From positions 195,788 through 259,787 of the forward strand of contig KN805375.1 in the NCBI GenBank assembly GCA_000818945.1: a DNA stretch of 64,000 bases. Reading direction: 5' to 3'. A model generated the notes under the pieces. That model saw only the letters and a program-made list of their open reading frames with translations, ran no database searches and was not told the DNA's origin. The stretch is from Schizochytrium sp. CCTCC M209059 (lineage: Eukaryota > Sar > Bigyra > Thraustochytrida > Thraustochytriidae). The translations under genes and the position numbers were made by a program. Of this stretch, positions 9,643-20,800 are shown piece after piece (position 1 is the stretch's first letter; every line of letters begins with the position of its first letter).

Positions 9643-10494
9643 TTATGGCACCCGTTTATATCGCCGTCGCTGCATCTTGACCTGCTGCGCATTCTCCACC
9701 TTTTCGCCAACCACGCGGGCCTTTGCAAGGCCCTTGCGGAGTTTCATGTTGGCGAGCGACTTGAGCTTTTCTGCGTTTTCCTTTTCCTGAGAAATGAGCG
9801 CTGTGACTGTTTCGTTGGCTGCAACATCGATCGCGGATCTGCCACGATTGTTGCGGAGTTCGAGCACATCACGGGTGCTGCCAGGCTTGACCTTTTCAGC
9901 TGCCCGAAGAAGATGCCGAATCATGCTGCCTCTGCCGCGGCGGGCGCACCAGTGAAAAATGGAGTCTCCATGCATGTCCTGGCAGTCGACTCGCGCCCCT
10001 TCTTCAATGAGTTTCTTGCATATTCGAGGATGGCCTGCACGTCCGGCCTCGAGCAAGGGGGTCACTCGACTCACGGTGGAATCGATGGCATTGGCGTCTG
10101 CTCCGACCTCGAGGAGAAAGTCGACACAGTTTGCAGAGCCCCAGAACGCTGCCGAATGCAAGAGCGTGCGTCCGCCGTCCTCGGGCGTGTTGCTGCGAAG
10201 CGCGAGCATGTGCGAGCTTCCGTGCACGAGAAAATTCGCACGTAGCACATCGATATCATCTCCACGCACAGCCTTGAACGGCGAAGGGTCTTTGGTGTCT
10301 GCGAGCACGGCGCGTGCAAGCTCGCGCTCCTGCTGTTCCTCTAACGAGTCGTCCTTGCTCTCGTCAACGTTTTTCCGCGCCAAAGAGATGCGCTTTGTGC
10401 GCTCGTGAGCTGCTTTCTCGACAGCATCTCGCTTGGCCGCCTCACGCGCCTCGAGTGCTTCCAGACTCGTCGCTTGCTCGTCCTCTGCCGTCAT
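9643..10494 (-). CDS. Ankyrin-repeat protein
   Basis: The first in-frame ATG is at 10494 (MTAEDEQATS); the longer frame to 10539 begins with GTG. The product is 283 aa. Residues about 10-75 are a charged, probably coiled-coil segment rich in E, K and R. Three to four ankyrin units follow: GGRTLLHSAAFWGSANCVDF, VTPLLEAGRAGHPRICKKLI, GDSIFHWCARRGRGSMIRHL, and a final NNRGRSAIDVAANE. The C-terminus is basic (QRRRYKRVP). Ankyrin repeats mediate protein-protein binding; nothing here identifies the partner. It is transcribed in the same direction as the E2 gene but some 760 nt away, so no link is implied. Confidence 0.85.
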   Translation of the reverse strand: MTAEDEQATSLEALEAREAAKRDAVEKAAHERTKRISLARKNVDESKDDSLEEQQERELARAVLADTKDPSPFKAVRGDDIDVLRANFLVHGSSHMLALRSNTPEDGGRTLLHSAAFWGSANCVDFLLEVGADANAIDSTVSRVTPLLEAGRAGHPRICKKLIEEGARVDCQDMHGDSIFHWCARRGRGSMIRHLLRAAEKVKPGSTRDVLELRNNRGRSAIDVAANETVTALISQEKENAEKLKSLANMKLRKGLAKARVVGEKVENAQQVKMQRRRYKRVP

Positions 10495-11255
10495 CCTGCT
10501 TGATTTTATACAAGCCGCAGCCGCGCGACGCTTCGACACGTGCTTGCATTCTCCCTTTTTTCGTCCAGAGACGGTGTGTACCCATCACCCTCTCTGCGTT
10601 CGAGTCTGCCACAACAGATGGTGTTCAAACACAAGTTCAAGTTGAGAACTCGCAGAACGGACACTTGCTCGTGCAACTTGCACTTGAAAGAGAATAAGAG
10701 ATTACGAGCCCAAGCGACAGGTGGGAGGCAGAAGGAGGAAGAGGGCGGAGGAGAGACAGAGCGAGAGGGTTGTCAATCTTGCAAGTCTTTCTCGCTGAAG
10801 CGGTATACTGGACGATACTACGAAGGCGTAACTCTTTCGCTAGTGGCACGAAATTGTATATGACAGCGCACACAAGGCATGGGTTATTCACAACATCGTT
10901 TTCACGACATTCTTGTTGTGCAAGATGAAGAAGAAAGGCGAGTGACTTGCCTTTTACATTTTAGAGAGAGAGGTACGAAGCTAAAATTAGTTGTGGCTTG
11001 ACCAAGATCTATCTGACTGTGAGAAAAGTAGAGCAGAATTCTAGCAGAGGCTTTAGACCTCACTACGCTACAATCATTTCGAGCGATCAAGACAAGAGTG
11101 ACGGAACAACTCGATGAGTTTTGCACTCGCGCCTTTGAGATTCTTCGGTCTCCAATGGCTTGTCCATACTGAGTTGGAAGAATTCTAGCGCATTGAATCT
11201 AAAAAGTCGGTGAGACATTTTACGGGCGTGTGTACAGGTGAGGGCCCTCGATATG
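10495..11255. other. Intergenic spacer
   Basis: This lies between two minus-strand genes. It carries the ankyrin gene's promoter and the E2 gene's 3' end. Only short, compositionally unconvincing open frames are present. Confidence 0.6.
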
Positions 11256-11753
11256 TCAAGCCCAACCGAGTGACTTTCGAACGCACTCGTCAGCCTTGGC
11301 ATCAAATGCCTCGCGATCGGTCCGCCACATCTTGGCTGCATCAATGTTGGCAGGGCTCTCATCATTGGGCTCTGCGAGCATACTAATGACGGAAAGGATG
11401 ATCTTTTCAATACTCTGTACTGGCGACCAGCGCTCGCAGGACTGTTCGTAGCCGAATTTGTCCTCCACAGGCTCGTGAAGAATACTAATGCAGACCTTGC
11501 CATCCGGGTACACGTTCGGGTGCCAGAGGGGCTGCGTGAAGCGCATGACTGGCGGGTTGAGCGGGTAGTCCTTGGGGAAACTCAGCGTGCTGTGAAAGCA
11601 GCCGCCGTCATACGGTGTGCCTTCGGGTCCGAGAAAGACACATTCCCATTCGAGCATGTTGGTCTCGTCACCGGCTGGTCCTGCCGCGACACCGGCTGGT
11701 GGACGCAGCGAGAGCTCTTTGTACTCCACCAGCAGGCGCTTCATGGCCATCAT
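11256..11753 (-). CDS. UBE2G2: Ubiquitin-conjugating enzyme E2, UBE2G2/Ubc7 type
   Basis: This E2 accepts ubiquitin from E1 as a thioester and, in this class, builds K48 chains on ER-associated degradation substrates with membrane E3s. The product is 165 aa, the normal family length. Visible features are the N-terminal helix MKRLLVEYKELSLRPPAG, the HPN triad in LWHPNVYPDG, the catalytic Cys88 in GKVCISILHEP, and the acidic loop insertion after it (HEPVEDKFGYEQSCERWSPV) that marks the Ubc7/UBE2G class. SMLAEPNDESPANIDAAKMW is also near-diagnostic. The start is ATG-ATG-GCC-ATG at 11753, in a CAAGATG context seen at other starts here. No C-terminal membrane anchor is present, so it would need recruitment by a CUE1/AUP1/gp78-like partner. 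Confidence 0.97.
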   Translation of the reverse strand: MMAMKRLLVEYKELSLRPPAGVAAGPAGDETNMLEWECVFLGPEGTPYDGGCFHSTLSFPKDYPLNPPVMRFTQPLWHPNVYPDGKVCISILHEPVEDKFGYEQSCERWSPVQSIEKIILSVISMLAEPNDESPANIDAAKMWRTDREAFDAKADECVRKSLGWA

Positions 11754-13662
11754 CTTGCCTCAGCTGTGCGACCTCCGCGGCTCCGCGTACGCACGCGCAA
11801 AAAGACTACGTCGAGAGTTTTTGGCCCAAATCGCGTCGGCTTTCCGCGCTGAGTTTACGAACCCAAGGCCGCTCGTGTGGCGATGTAAGACGACGTGCAA
11901 GCGCGCAGACACGTGTCTCCCCCCCTTTTCGCCCACCGGCTCGATCCCTCGCGCGCGGCACGCCAGCTTGGTCGCAATTGATGATTTACTGAGCAGAAGC
12001 TCCACGTCGTCAACATAGGCCTACGTCCTTTTACTTATTTATTTAATAAAAAAAAGTTTTTTGGACCAAGGGGACATGTTGTGCAGCCGAGGCAGCATTC
12101 GAGGACTTGCAGTAAGTAGATTGACACCGCACAAAGATCATGATGATGATCAGATGATGGCGATAGTAATGATTGTAGTGGTGGTGGTGGTGGTGTCGAA
12201 GGAGTCTTTGAGTCAATTCTTCCGGCTTTTTCCAAAACCTATTTCTTCATCCTAAGTCAGGCAGGATAGAACTCTACCTTTTTACAACGCTGCGCCCATA
12301 CACGAGTGCATTCTACTGTCAAAGCTACGCAGCAATGTAAAATTCGATGAACGCCATCTTCACCCAAAACCATGTGTAATAAACACAGCAAACACAGCTG
12401 GTTTCCCTCTCTCTAAGGGGTGAAGATGCGTGCACTATACTTTACTTGCGGCATTTACAAAAGCCTTTCGGAGATGAAGAATTGGTCCATGGTGCGAAAC
12501 CTACCCAGTCAAGTAGGCTCCAAACAAGCGTATGCGTCGCTGGGCTTAGTTTCGCCTTGAAAAGGCCAACTTTAAGACGTTCCTGGGCTAGAAATCATTT
12601 TTCGAGCCCAAATCTCTCTGCATAGACTCCAAGCCCACCGCTACTCGTCTCAGGATTCTTTCTCTATATTTATCGGTGCGGTGTCGACAGTTTTCCCCGT
12701 GATCGAACAGTCGTAAACCCTCAAATTTCCATATTGCTCGTCGCTAATATGAGGATGACATGGTGTCTTCCTAAACAATTGCTTTGGAACGAAGCGGATC
12801 GACGAGAATTAGCGCGGAAAGCACGTTCTTTTTTCTGTCGCGTCTTTAGAGCTATTTGCTGAGGCAAGGCAACCTGTATTGCATGGGAGATTCAACATTT
12901 ACAAGATGCCACAGGGGAAGGGCAAGATCCTCAGGGTTTACAACTCCGCAGAGTTATCTTCGAAAGTCAGAAAACTTTGACTTACGGTAGGCCATAGGTC
13001 GAAATGCTCCCTTGAAGCGCATGCGAGGGCTTTTAGAGCGGTCAACTGACCCAAGTGGCCATCGTAAAGACGACCCCAACATCAACCAATCTAATCTTCC
13101 AATTTTTATTCGTCGAGAAAGCAAGATCTCTGACTGCTTTGTGCTTTTTCGGTCGGGAACACTTTACACATGACGGGGTCAGGTCCGTTCCGGCAAATGT
13201 CACGCCTCGAAGCGCTGTCACCAGGCCGCTCGAAATTCATAGTGTACATTTTGATGTCTTTTGCCTTTGATGCAAGAAGGTCACATAGAGTCAAGACTAT
13301 ATACTCAGAAATACATCGAAAAACAAAAAGCCAATGCGTACCGCAACTTTTGGCCTCTTATGTTCAAGAAGCAATAACATTCTGTCGCAACAGAATGAGG
13401 GCAGTGCACACAATTTTCGGCATAGCTTAGCGAAGCATGTATGCTGCTTGCTCCTCCGCTCTTCCCCCGTGTCAAGTCGAAAGCGTAAGATCTCGCGACA
13501 GACGACCGATGCGAGAGGCTTTGTTTACGTTTGGAAAAAGCTACTAAGTGATACGAGTACGTACTATAGCCTCGATGACTGGAGATCCGATCAGCGATTT
13601 CACGTCTCGTCGTCAGGTCAAGTCATGATGCAAACCACAGGCACGGGGCCGAACAGACGCTG

Positions 13663-13700
13663 CGTCCGCCGACGTCCGCCGACGTCCGCCGACGTCCGCT
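13663..13700 (+). repeat. Tandem decamer gacgtccgcc, about 4 copies
   Basis: Four near-exact 10-nt units read directly from the sequence. Confidence 0.9.
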
Positions 13701-14363
13701 GGTTGCTGCACAAGCTCAAACTGACTTTGGACATTTGCAATAACCTGGTACTAGCCTGAGTATGTTTCCTGGCAGTACTCGCTCGAGTACCCCCCCCCCA
13801 TCCTTGACCAAGCCTAGATGAAAAAGGACATCATGAACCAAGTTGACAGAGACCGAGAATAGATCTTTCCTTGGCGCCGGGTACCGGTGCGGTAGTGTGA
13901 GCGCGCGTGCGTGTGTGCGCGCGCGTCCTGTCCCGCTCGTCGCCGCTTCACGTTTTGTCCGCCAGCAGCCTGTCCTCGCAGCTTGCGCCGGCCACGATCT
14001 CTCCGCGAGCGTTACAAGCTTCGCATCCGGCGCGGCCAGCAAGCTGAGCTGGCCTCGCCTCGCCTCTTCTCTTCTCTTTTCGTCCGTGTCCTCTCCGGTC
14101 TTCGTTTCCGTGCTCGTCTTCGTCCGCGTCTTCCGGCCATCCCGTCTCGCCACCTCCGTCTCCACCGCCCTCGCCGACGCGGACCCGGTCTCCGACCCCG
14201 CCCTGGCCGTGCGCGCCCTCGCCTGTCGCGCGCCGCGATGAACCTGCGGCCGGCAGCGTCCGCGACGGCGTCCGCGACGGCGACGGCGACGTGCGGCACG
14301 CGCGAGCGGCACGCGCTGCAGCTGCGAGTACACAACTCCGAGGAAAGCTCGTCTTACCTGAGC

Positions 14364-14370
14364 TATAAAT
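14364..14370 (+). promoter_or_regulatory. TATA-like element (TATAAAT)
   Basis: TATAAAT lies in otherwise GC-rich DNA, about 70 nt before the ATG of the small two-exon candidate and 450 nt before the presumed LRR-kinase-TIR start. It could serve either. Function is not shown. Confidence 0.3.
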
Positions 14371-14437
14371 TGCCTGTGTAGTAACATTTCACGAAGTGAT
14401 CCATCGATCGAGGCGTCGAGGAGAGAACCAATGGAGA

Positions 14438-14756
14438 ATGAAGCAGCAGCAGCAGAGCGGAATCGAGGCGACCGAGGCGACCGAGGCGACCGAGCGAGCA
14501 AAGCGACCCGAGCGAGCAAAGCGACCCGAGCGAGCAAAGCGACTTGGGCCAGAGCGGACGCGGTGGCGGGCGAGCGAGAAGGCGAGAGAAAGACGAACCA
14601 GGCGAGGTGAGTCTGGGATAGGTGCGCGCAGTCGCGTCCTTTGTGTGTGTAGTGCTTCAAGAACTTGGGCTTGACACCTTGTCGAAGAAGGAGAAGGAAA
14701 TTGAGAAGATGATGAAGCGGTTTACTGCGCGCATGAGAATGACGTCGCGTGCTTAG
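14438..14756 (+). CDS. Possible small two-exon gene, unknown (or 5' leader of the LRR-kinase-TIR gene)
   Basis: An ATG at 14438 opens MKQQQQSGIEATEATEATER. The frame meets a good donor (GAG|GTGAGT, GT at 14607-14608) and an acceptor at 14652, giving exons 14438-14606 and 14653-14756 with matched phase 1. The joined product is about 90 aa: a repeat-derived basic N-terminus, then a helical-looking segment (LQELGLDTLSKKEKEIEKMM), ending at the TAG 14754-14756. The first exon contains a 9-nt repeat (3 copies) and an 18-nt repeat (3 copies, about 14492-14545), so the N-terminal part may not be selected protein. It ends only 57 nt before the presumed LRR gene start, so it may be 5' untranslated exons of that gene. 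Confidence 0.3.
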
Positions 14757-14813
14757 CACGCCGACCAGGTGCCTTCTCTCGCGCCCGACGTGGGCGAGGA
14801 AGAGGACGACAGC

Positions 14814-17800
14814 ATGTTGAGTCTGGACAACGTCACGGACCACAGAATCCATGATGAGGATAGCGGAAAGGAGGAGGATCCGTATGACGACAACGCTTAC
14901 GGGGAGGAGGGCGATGAGGAGGATCCATACGACAGAAGTGACGATGACGATGACGAGGATCCATACGACAGAGGCGGCGGAAGTGTCGATGACGATGACG
15001 ATGAAGATCGAAGCAACGGAAACAACAACGAGGGTGGCAATCGCAGCGACAGTGACGACAGTTACAACAGCGACGAAGAGGATAAAGAGGACGAAGAGGA
15101 TGAAGAGGAGGGTGTCGAAGTAGGACTGCGCGGGGAGAATGCGATGCAAGCTGCAATCGAGCTGATGCACAGTGGCGTTCATAAGATCGAGTACGTTTTC
15201 CTAAATTTGGCGTGAAGTCCGGGCTTCGAACACCGTCTATTTCCTTTCGCTGACGGACCTTTTTCTATGCGAAAACGTGAGAACAGTCTCGCTAAGCGTG
15301 ATATCCGCGACGAACACGCGGTGGCGCTTAGAGAAGAGCTTCGCAATAACGAGTCGCTCACTTCTCTTGAGTAAGTTTTCTTGTCTTTGAGGAGTCAAAT
15401 CTAGCACTTCAGCAAGCAGAGCACGACAGACAATTGAGGACAACAACAAAAGCGCTCACATTGAAGCTGGAATCTGGTCAAAAACTGACATCTGGCAATT
15501 TTGACAATCAGTCTTTCCAAGAATTACATTCGAGAGAAAGGAGGCATCGCTCTTGCCGAAGCCTTAAGCAACAACAAGTCATTGACCACGCTGAGGTAAG
15601 TTTGCAAACCTTGTTCCTTAACTGAAAACGGCTACGTCCAAGTCATTGGCATGACCATAGCACTTGGGAGCAGATTCCAAGAATCATGTAAGAGTCGATA
15701 TCATTTCAGACAAGGTGGTTTCTGGGGAAAGTCGTACTCTAAACTAATCGAGACTTTGCTGTACAGTTTTGCATCTAATCATTATCGGTCACGCCACTCC
15801 TCCAACAACATCGGTCCTCTTGGTGCAGCTGCATTTGCGACAGCGTTGGCCACGAACGAGACTCTCACCTCTCTCGAGTAAGTGAATAGCATGCAGTATG
15901 AATATAGGTTTGATAATACATTGGCGAGATGGCAGCTACTGAGCTCGCACATTTGGTGCGTATGCGATGAGGGAGACTGTAATATGAAAGCTCACAACAG
16001 GCGCCGAGTCGATCCTCACACGTTATACAGTCTTACTGGCAACCAAATTGGAAATGAGGGTGTTCTCGCACTCGTAAAGGTCTTAGTGGGAAGGTGCTCG
16101 CTCGAGAATCTCAAGTAAGTTCATAAATGATTGACTCGAGGCAAATCGGTCGAGTGCACGTTTGGGCTGCGACGGAGAGCGGGAAAATCGCCTATCGGTT
16201 ATGCCGAGAGCAACAGCGTTGGCGACATGGTAGGACATGCTAACTTTTTTCGCTGATCGCCGCATTCATCGTGCACAGTCTTGAGAACAACGAGATTGGA
16301 GACGACGGTGCTTTTCGGCTTGCGGAAGCTTTGGGCCGAAACAACACGCTCACGAGCCTCAAGTAAGTTCTACATTGGGTGTATCCGGGACCTCGATCTG
16401 AAACAAAAATGCCAGAAATCAGATGCGATGTGCGGTCGTAGATTAGACCAGAATGGTTGAGTAGACATGACAGTGACCGCGTCGACATGCGCGTGAGCAC
16501 TAACGCTGCACGCTCATCGCAACCATCTTCAACAGTCTTTCTTTTAACGAAATTAGCGACGAGGGCGGTGCTCGACTCGGCGAAGGGTTGGGCAAGAGCA
16601 AGTCGCTCACAGAGCTTCAGTAAGTTGTATGCTGGATTGTCCGCGTTCTTTGCATACAAGCGATAGAGCAAGTGGGCGACAGAAAAGACATGGCAGCAAC
16701 TGCAATATGCGCGTGGACACTAACAACGCACACTCTTCTCAATCATCATCATCGTTTATAGTCTTGCACGCAACCAAATTGGCGACAAGGGCGCTGCTGC
16801 GCTCGGCGAGGGGTTGGGCAAGAGCAAGTCGCTCACAGAGCTTCAGTAAGTTGTATGCTGGATTGTCCGCGTTCTTTGCATACAAGCGAGAGAGCAAGTG
16901 GCCGACAAACGCTTAAGACTTGGCAGCGATTGCGGTTACATGCGCGTGGACACTAACAATGGACAATCGTCGCAATCATCATCGTCGTACTCAGTCTCGA
17001 AAGCAACAAGATTGGCGACAAGGGCGCTGCTGGACTCGGCGAGGGGTTGGGCAAGAGCAAGTCGCTCACAGAGCTTCAGTAAGTTGTATGCTGGATTGTC
17101 CGCGTTCTTTGCATACAAGCGATAGAGCAAGTGGGCGACAGAAAAGACATGGCAGCAACTGCAATATGCGCGTGGACACTAACAACGCACACTCTTCTCA
17201 ATCATCATCATCGTTTATAGTCTTGCACGCAACCAAATTGGCGACAAGGGCGCTGCTGCGCTCGGCGAGGGGTTGGGCAAGAGCAAGTCGCTCACAGAGC
17301 TTCAGTAAGTTGTATGCTGGATTGTCCGCGTTCTTTGCATACAAGCGATAGAGCAAGTGGGCGACAGAAAAGACATGGCAGCAACTGCAATATGCGCGTG
17401 GACACTAACAGGGACAATCGGCGCAATCATCATCATCGTTTATAGTCTTGCACACAACAAGATTGGCGACAAGGGCGCTGCTGGGATCGGCGAAGGGTTG
17501 GGCAAGAGCAAGTCGCTCACACGACTCTTGTGAGTTTAAACCTAAGAGTGTCCAATTTCTAAGCTCGGACTCGTGTGAGGAGATTATACTTGCGTTTCGT
17601 ATGCAGATCCGAAAGTGATCGAGTTCCAGACGTAGGGCCTAATGGCGTACACTGACTCAATGCGTTTATTGCCTCTATTGTCGTGCACAGTCTCAACTAC
17701 AATATATTTGATGCCTCTGGCGCTGCAGGGCTCGGGGATGGGTTGAGCGAGAACGATTCGCTTACATGTCTTAAGTAAGTTTTGTGTTGCGAGCTGTCGC

Positions 17801-20800
17801 TTTGTCAAGTGGGAGAAAAATGGTGGCATGCATGCGTAGATGCAGACGAGCTGCCTTCACCGGAATTGGAGAAAATTGAGTTCACGAAGGAGACGCGGTG
17901 GCACGAAGATCAAATTTATTGACATTTAATGCGAATATATTTGACCACCATGCTCAGTCTTCAGGGCAATAAAATTGGCAATGATGGCGCGATGCTGCTT
18001 GGGAAGGCTTTGGAAGAGAACACTGTGCTCACGGAGCTCAGGTAAGTTGTTTATGGCCTCTTTGTGCTTTTGCATGAATAAGAATTCGGCGTGTGCGCAA
18101 GAAACGCGCGCAATAGGACAGATTTACAGTCAGAAGGAAAAGCAAAGGCAAGGAAAAGCTGGAGGGCAGCTTTCTATATTATTGTGAGCGATCACTAATA
18201 ACACACCACACACAGTCTTGACGACAGCGGAATTGGAGCGGCAGGCGGACGTGCGCTTGGGGAAGCTCTCAGCAGAAATGGCACTCTTACAATGTTCAAG
18301 TAGGTCACACGCAAAAAGGAAATTTGGATCTTAAGCCTGTCTCTGCGCGAAGGTCAAAAGAGATATAGAAATTTGAGAGAGGCGAATCACTTCTGAGAGC
18401 GGCTCATTTTTTCTAACACTTTCCATCGAAAACGATTGCACAGGCTGTCAAGCAACCCTCTAGGACCCGAGGGAGGATCTGCGATCGGAGAAGCGCTCCG
18501 CACGAACATTACGCTCACATCGCTAGAGTAAGTTCGAACGTATTTCGAACAGTGTCGAGAGGCTGTATTCCAAACTAATTATTGCTCATGTTTTTAATGA
18601 CAACACAGTATCCAGGCCTGCAATCTTGGGGACGGTGGCGCTTCAACGATTGCAGAGGCGTTGAGTCAAAACGAGAACTCCGCACTTGCAACGCTTCAGT
18701 GAGTTCACTCGAGAAAGAAGAAATCAGTCCAGAACATGGGAAGATTAAGTGGACAAAGTGTCAGAGAGTGGCTGAGGTCAAATTTCCGGTGTATTCCTCG
18801 TTCTGTGAAGCATGGTGTAGTGTCTTCAGGCGAATACTAACGTGATTTACTTCTCTGCATTTTCCGCAGTCTTGGTGGAAACGATATCGGCGATGACGGC
18901 GCTGGAGCGCTAGCGAAAGCGTTGGAAATCAACACTTCCCTTACTAGCCTCAAGTAAGTTGCACTGAAATGTCATTGAAGCCTCAGGCGGGCTAGCTCAA
19001 TCTGGGGCACTCGCATTCGCAAAGAAAGCGGATGACAAATATTGCTCTAAGGCACTGTGAGACTGACGGTTCCGAGTCGTGAATGGCTCGTAGTCTCGGG
19101 TACGGAAGTCGCCGAACCTCCGCGACTTTAGGCTCATTTTCCAGAAATGTCGTCAGCGACATTGGATTTACTCAGCTTGCAGAGATGCTGTACCATAACA
19201 AAAATCTGCGAGAGCTCGAGTGAGTTTTACACACCAGGCGAAGCACATCTCATTGTCAAAAGTTCAACGGGATCGCGTGTGATCAACGTAGTGGCGAATG
19301 TGAGTGAGAACCCTGAGACTAACGTTCAAGCTTTGGGTGCAACCTGAAATCAGTCTGAGTGATAACAAGCCCGGGGACGATGGGGTCTTCAAATTAGCGG
19401 AAGCGCTGAGCCGAAACGTCGGTCTCCACGTCTTAAAGTAAGTTTAGCCCCTCTTTCTATGTATGTCTTCGCGTTCGACAGCATGGAAATCATGCGCGAT
19501 CAAAGGAGACCCTAAGGAAACACATAATAAAAGAAGACATGAAGGTAAAGCTTGGCGATAAAGTTTCAGAATTCAGATATTGACGCTGATCATCGCTTCG
19601 ACCGGGCACAGTTTGAATGATTGCAAGATCAGCGACCAAGGTGTCGCCGCATTGGGAAAATCGCTTGCTGCAAACAGCTCGCTCACAAGACTTGAGTAAG
19701 TCGATAGCATTGATCTCTAAAATCTTGAGAAATTCGCAAGAATTCAGACGTGAAAAAAAAATGTAGCGGCAGCGATGAAAAGGAGGGACGATTCAGGCGA
19801 AACGGAAAGGCTGAGAGCGGAGTGGCCAGAATCGCGTCAGGCTTACACAATTTGACACTAACATTATTAGCGACCATCATCGCGACCTTTCCGACTAGTC
19901 TTGAGAACTGCGATTTCGGCGAGAAGGCCGCTGATGGGCTTGCAGAAGGCTTGCGGGAAAACGATTCGCTTACAAGTCTCAAGTAAGTTGGATCTCGTTC
20001 GGCCTCGGATGTGTAAAGCAAAAGGATTGCAAACTTGCAAAGTCGACAGTTGTCTGATCACGAACACTAATGTTCCTTTTATTACTAAACTTAGCATTGC
20101 GTCTCATCGTTACGGCAAAGAGCTTGATCCAAAAGCACTAGAAGTGCTCCTTCGGAGTATTCTCTCAGAAAATGAGGGTTTGTTCGAAGTTGAGTAAGTT
20201 ACTATGGCAAAGAATGCCTTCTGAGTCCTCTGCTAACCATCGCATCTCTCATCAGAGGCTTACCTGAGCTTCCTGAAAACTTCAGCTGGAGTTACTTGCT
20301 GACTACATCAAAGGGTAAGGCACAAGCAGATCGAATCCGCAAGTACCTGTTTGACGTCGAAGCGGAAAAATGGACCCCTGCAGCGCACAAGTTGGCTAGG
20401 AAACAAGCGCACGTCTTCCAATTTTTTGCCTTCATGGTCGACCAGAACGATCCCGAGATGCAAAAATTCTTCAGCGATCCCAAACTCTGGCTGCAAACGC
20501 AAGGAGAAGATGAAGACGAAAAAGCTGAGGATGAGGACAAGTTGCCTTTGATTCATGCACTTTTCGACTGTCACGCGACGACCACTATATTTGCTCTCCA
20601 GAAAATCTTTTGCACAGATATCATCGCTGAACGCCTCAAACTTGAAGACGGATTGCTTCTCATGAAGGCCGAGGACGGTGGTGGTCGGACGCTTCGTTCA
20701 CTCGCACTTACCAATAGAAATACAAAACGATGGGCTAAGACATATGGCACTTACCTCGGTCGCTACAACGTTGTGGAAGGTCCGCCAGTCCACGAATCCA

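Larger units (their letters stand above)
11754..14430. other. Long non-coding spacer, AT-richer in its middle
   Basis: About 2.7 kb without a supportable gene. The stretch 12000-13450 is visibly more AT-rich than the neighbouring coding DNA, with a (GGT)n run near 12176-12195. A decamer (gacgtccgcc) is repeated about four times at 13663-13700. From 13860 to 14300 the sequence is GC-rich with C/T- and G/C-biased strings. Open frames here are short or are shadows of simple sequence. Confidence 0.55.

Noticed and set aside
13716..15182. Minus-strand 488-aa open frame with a hydrophobic N-terminus
   Set aside because: It is the complement of the acidic exon of the LRR gene (Asp/Glu codons read as Val/Ile) plus repeats, with no domain.
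16457..17351. Open frames running through LRR exons and introns
   Set aside because: They read through GTAAGT donors and introns; the phase-2 spliced model gives regular 28-residue LRRs instead.
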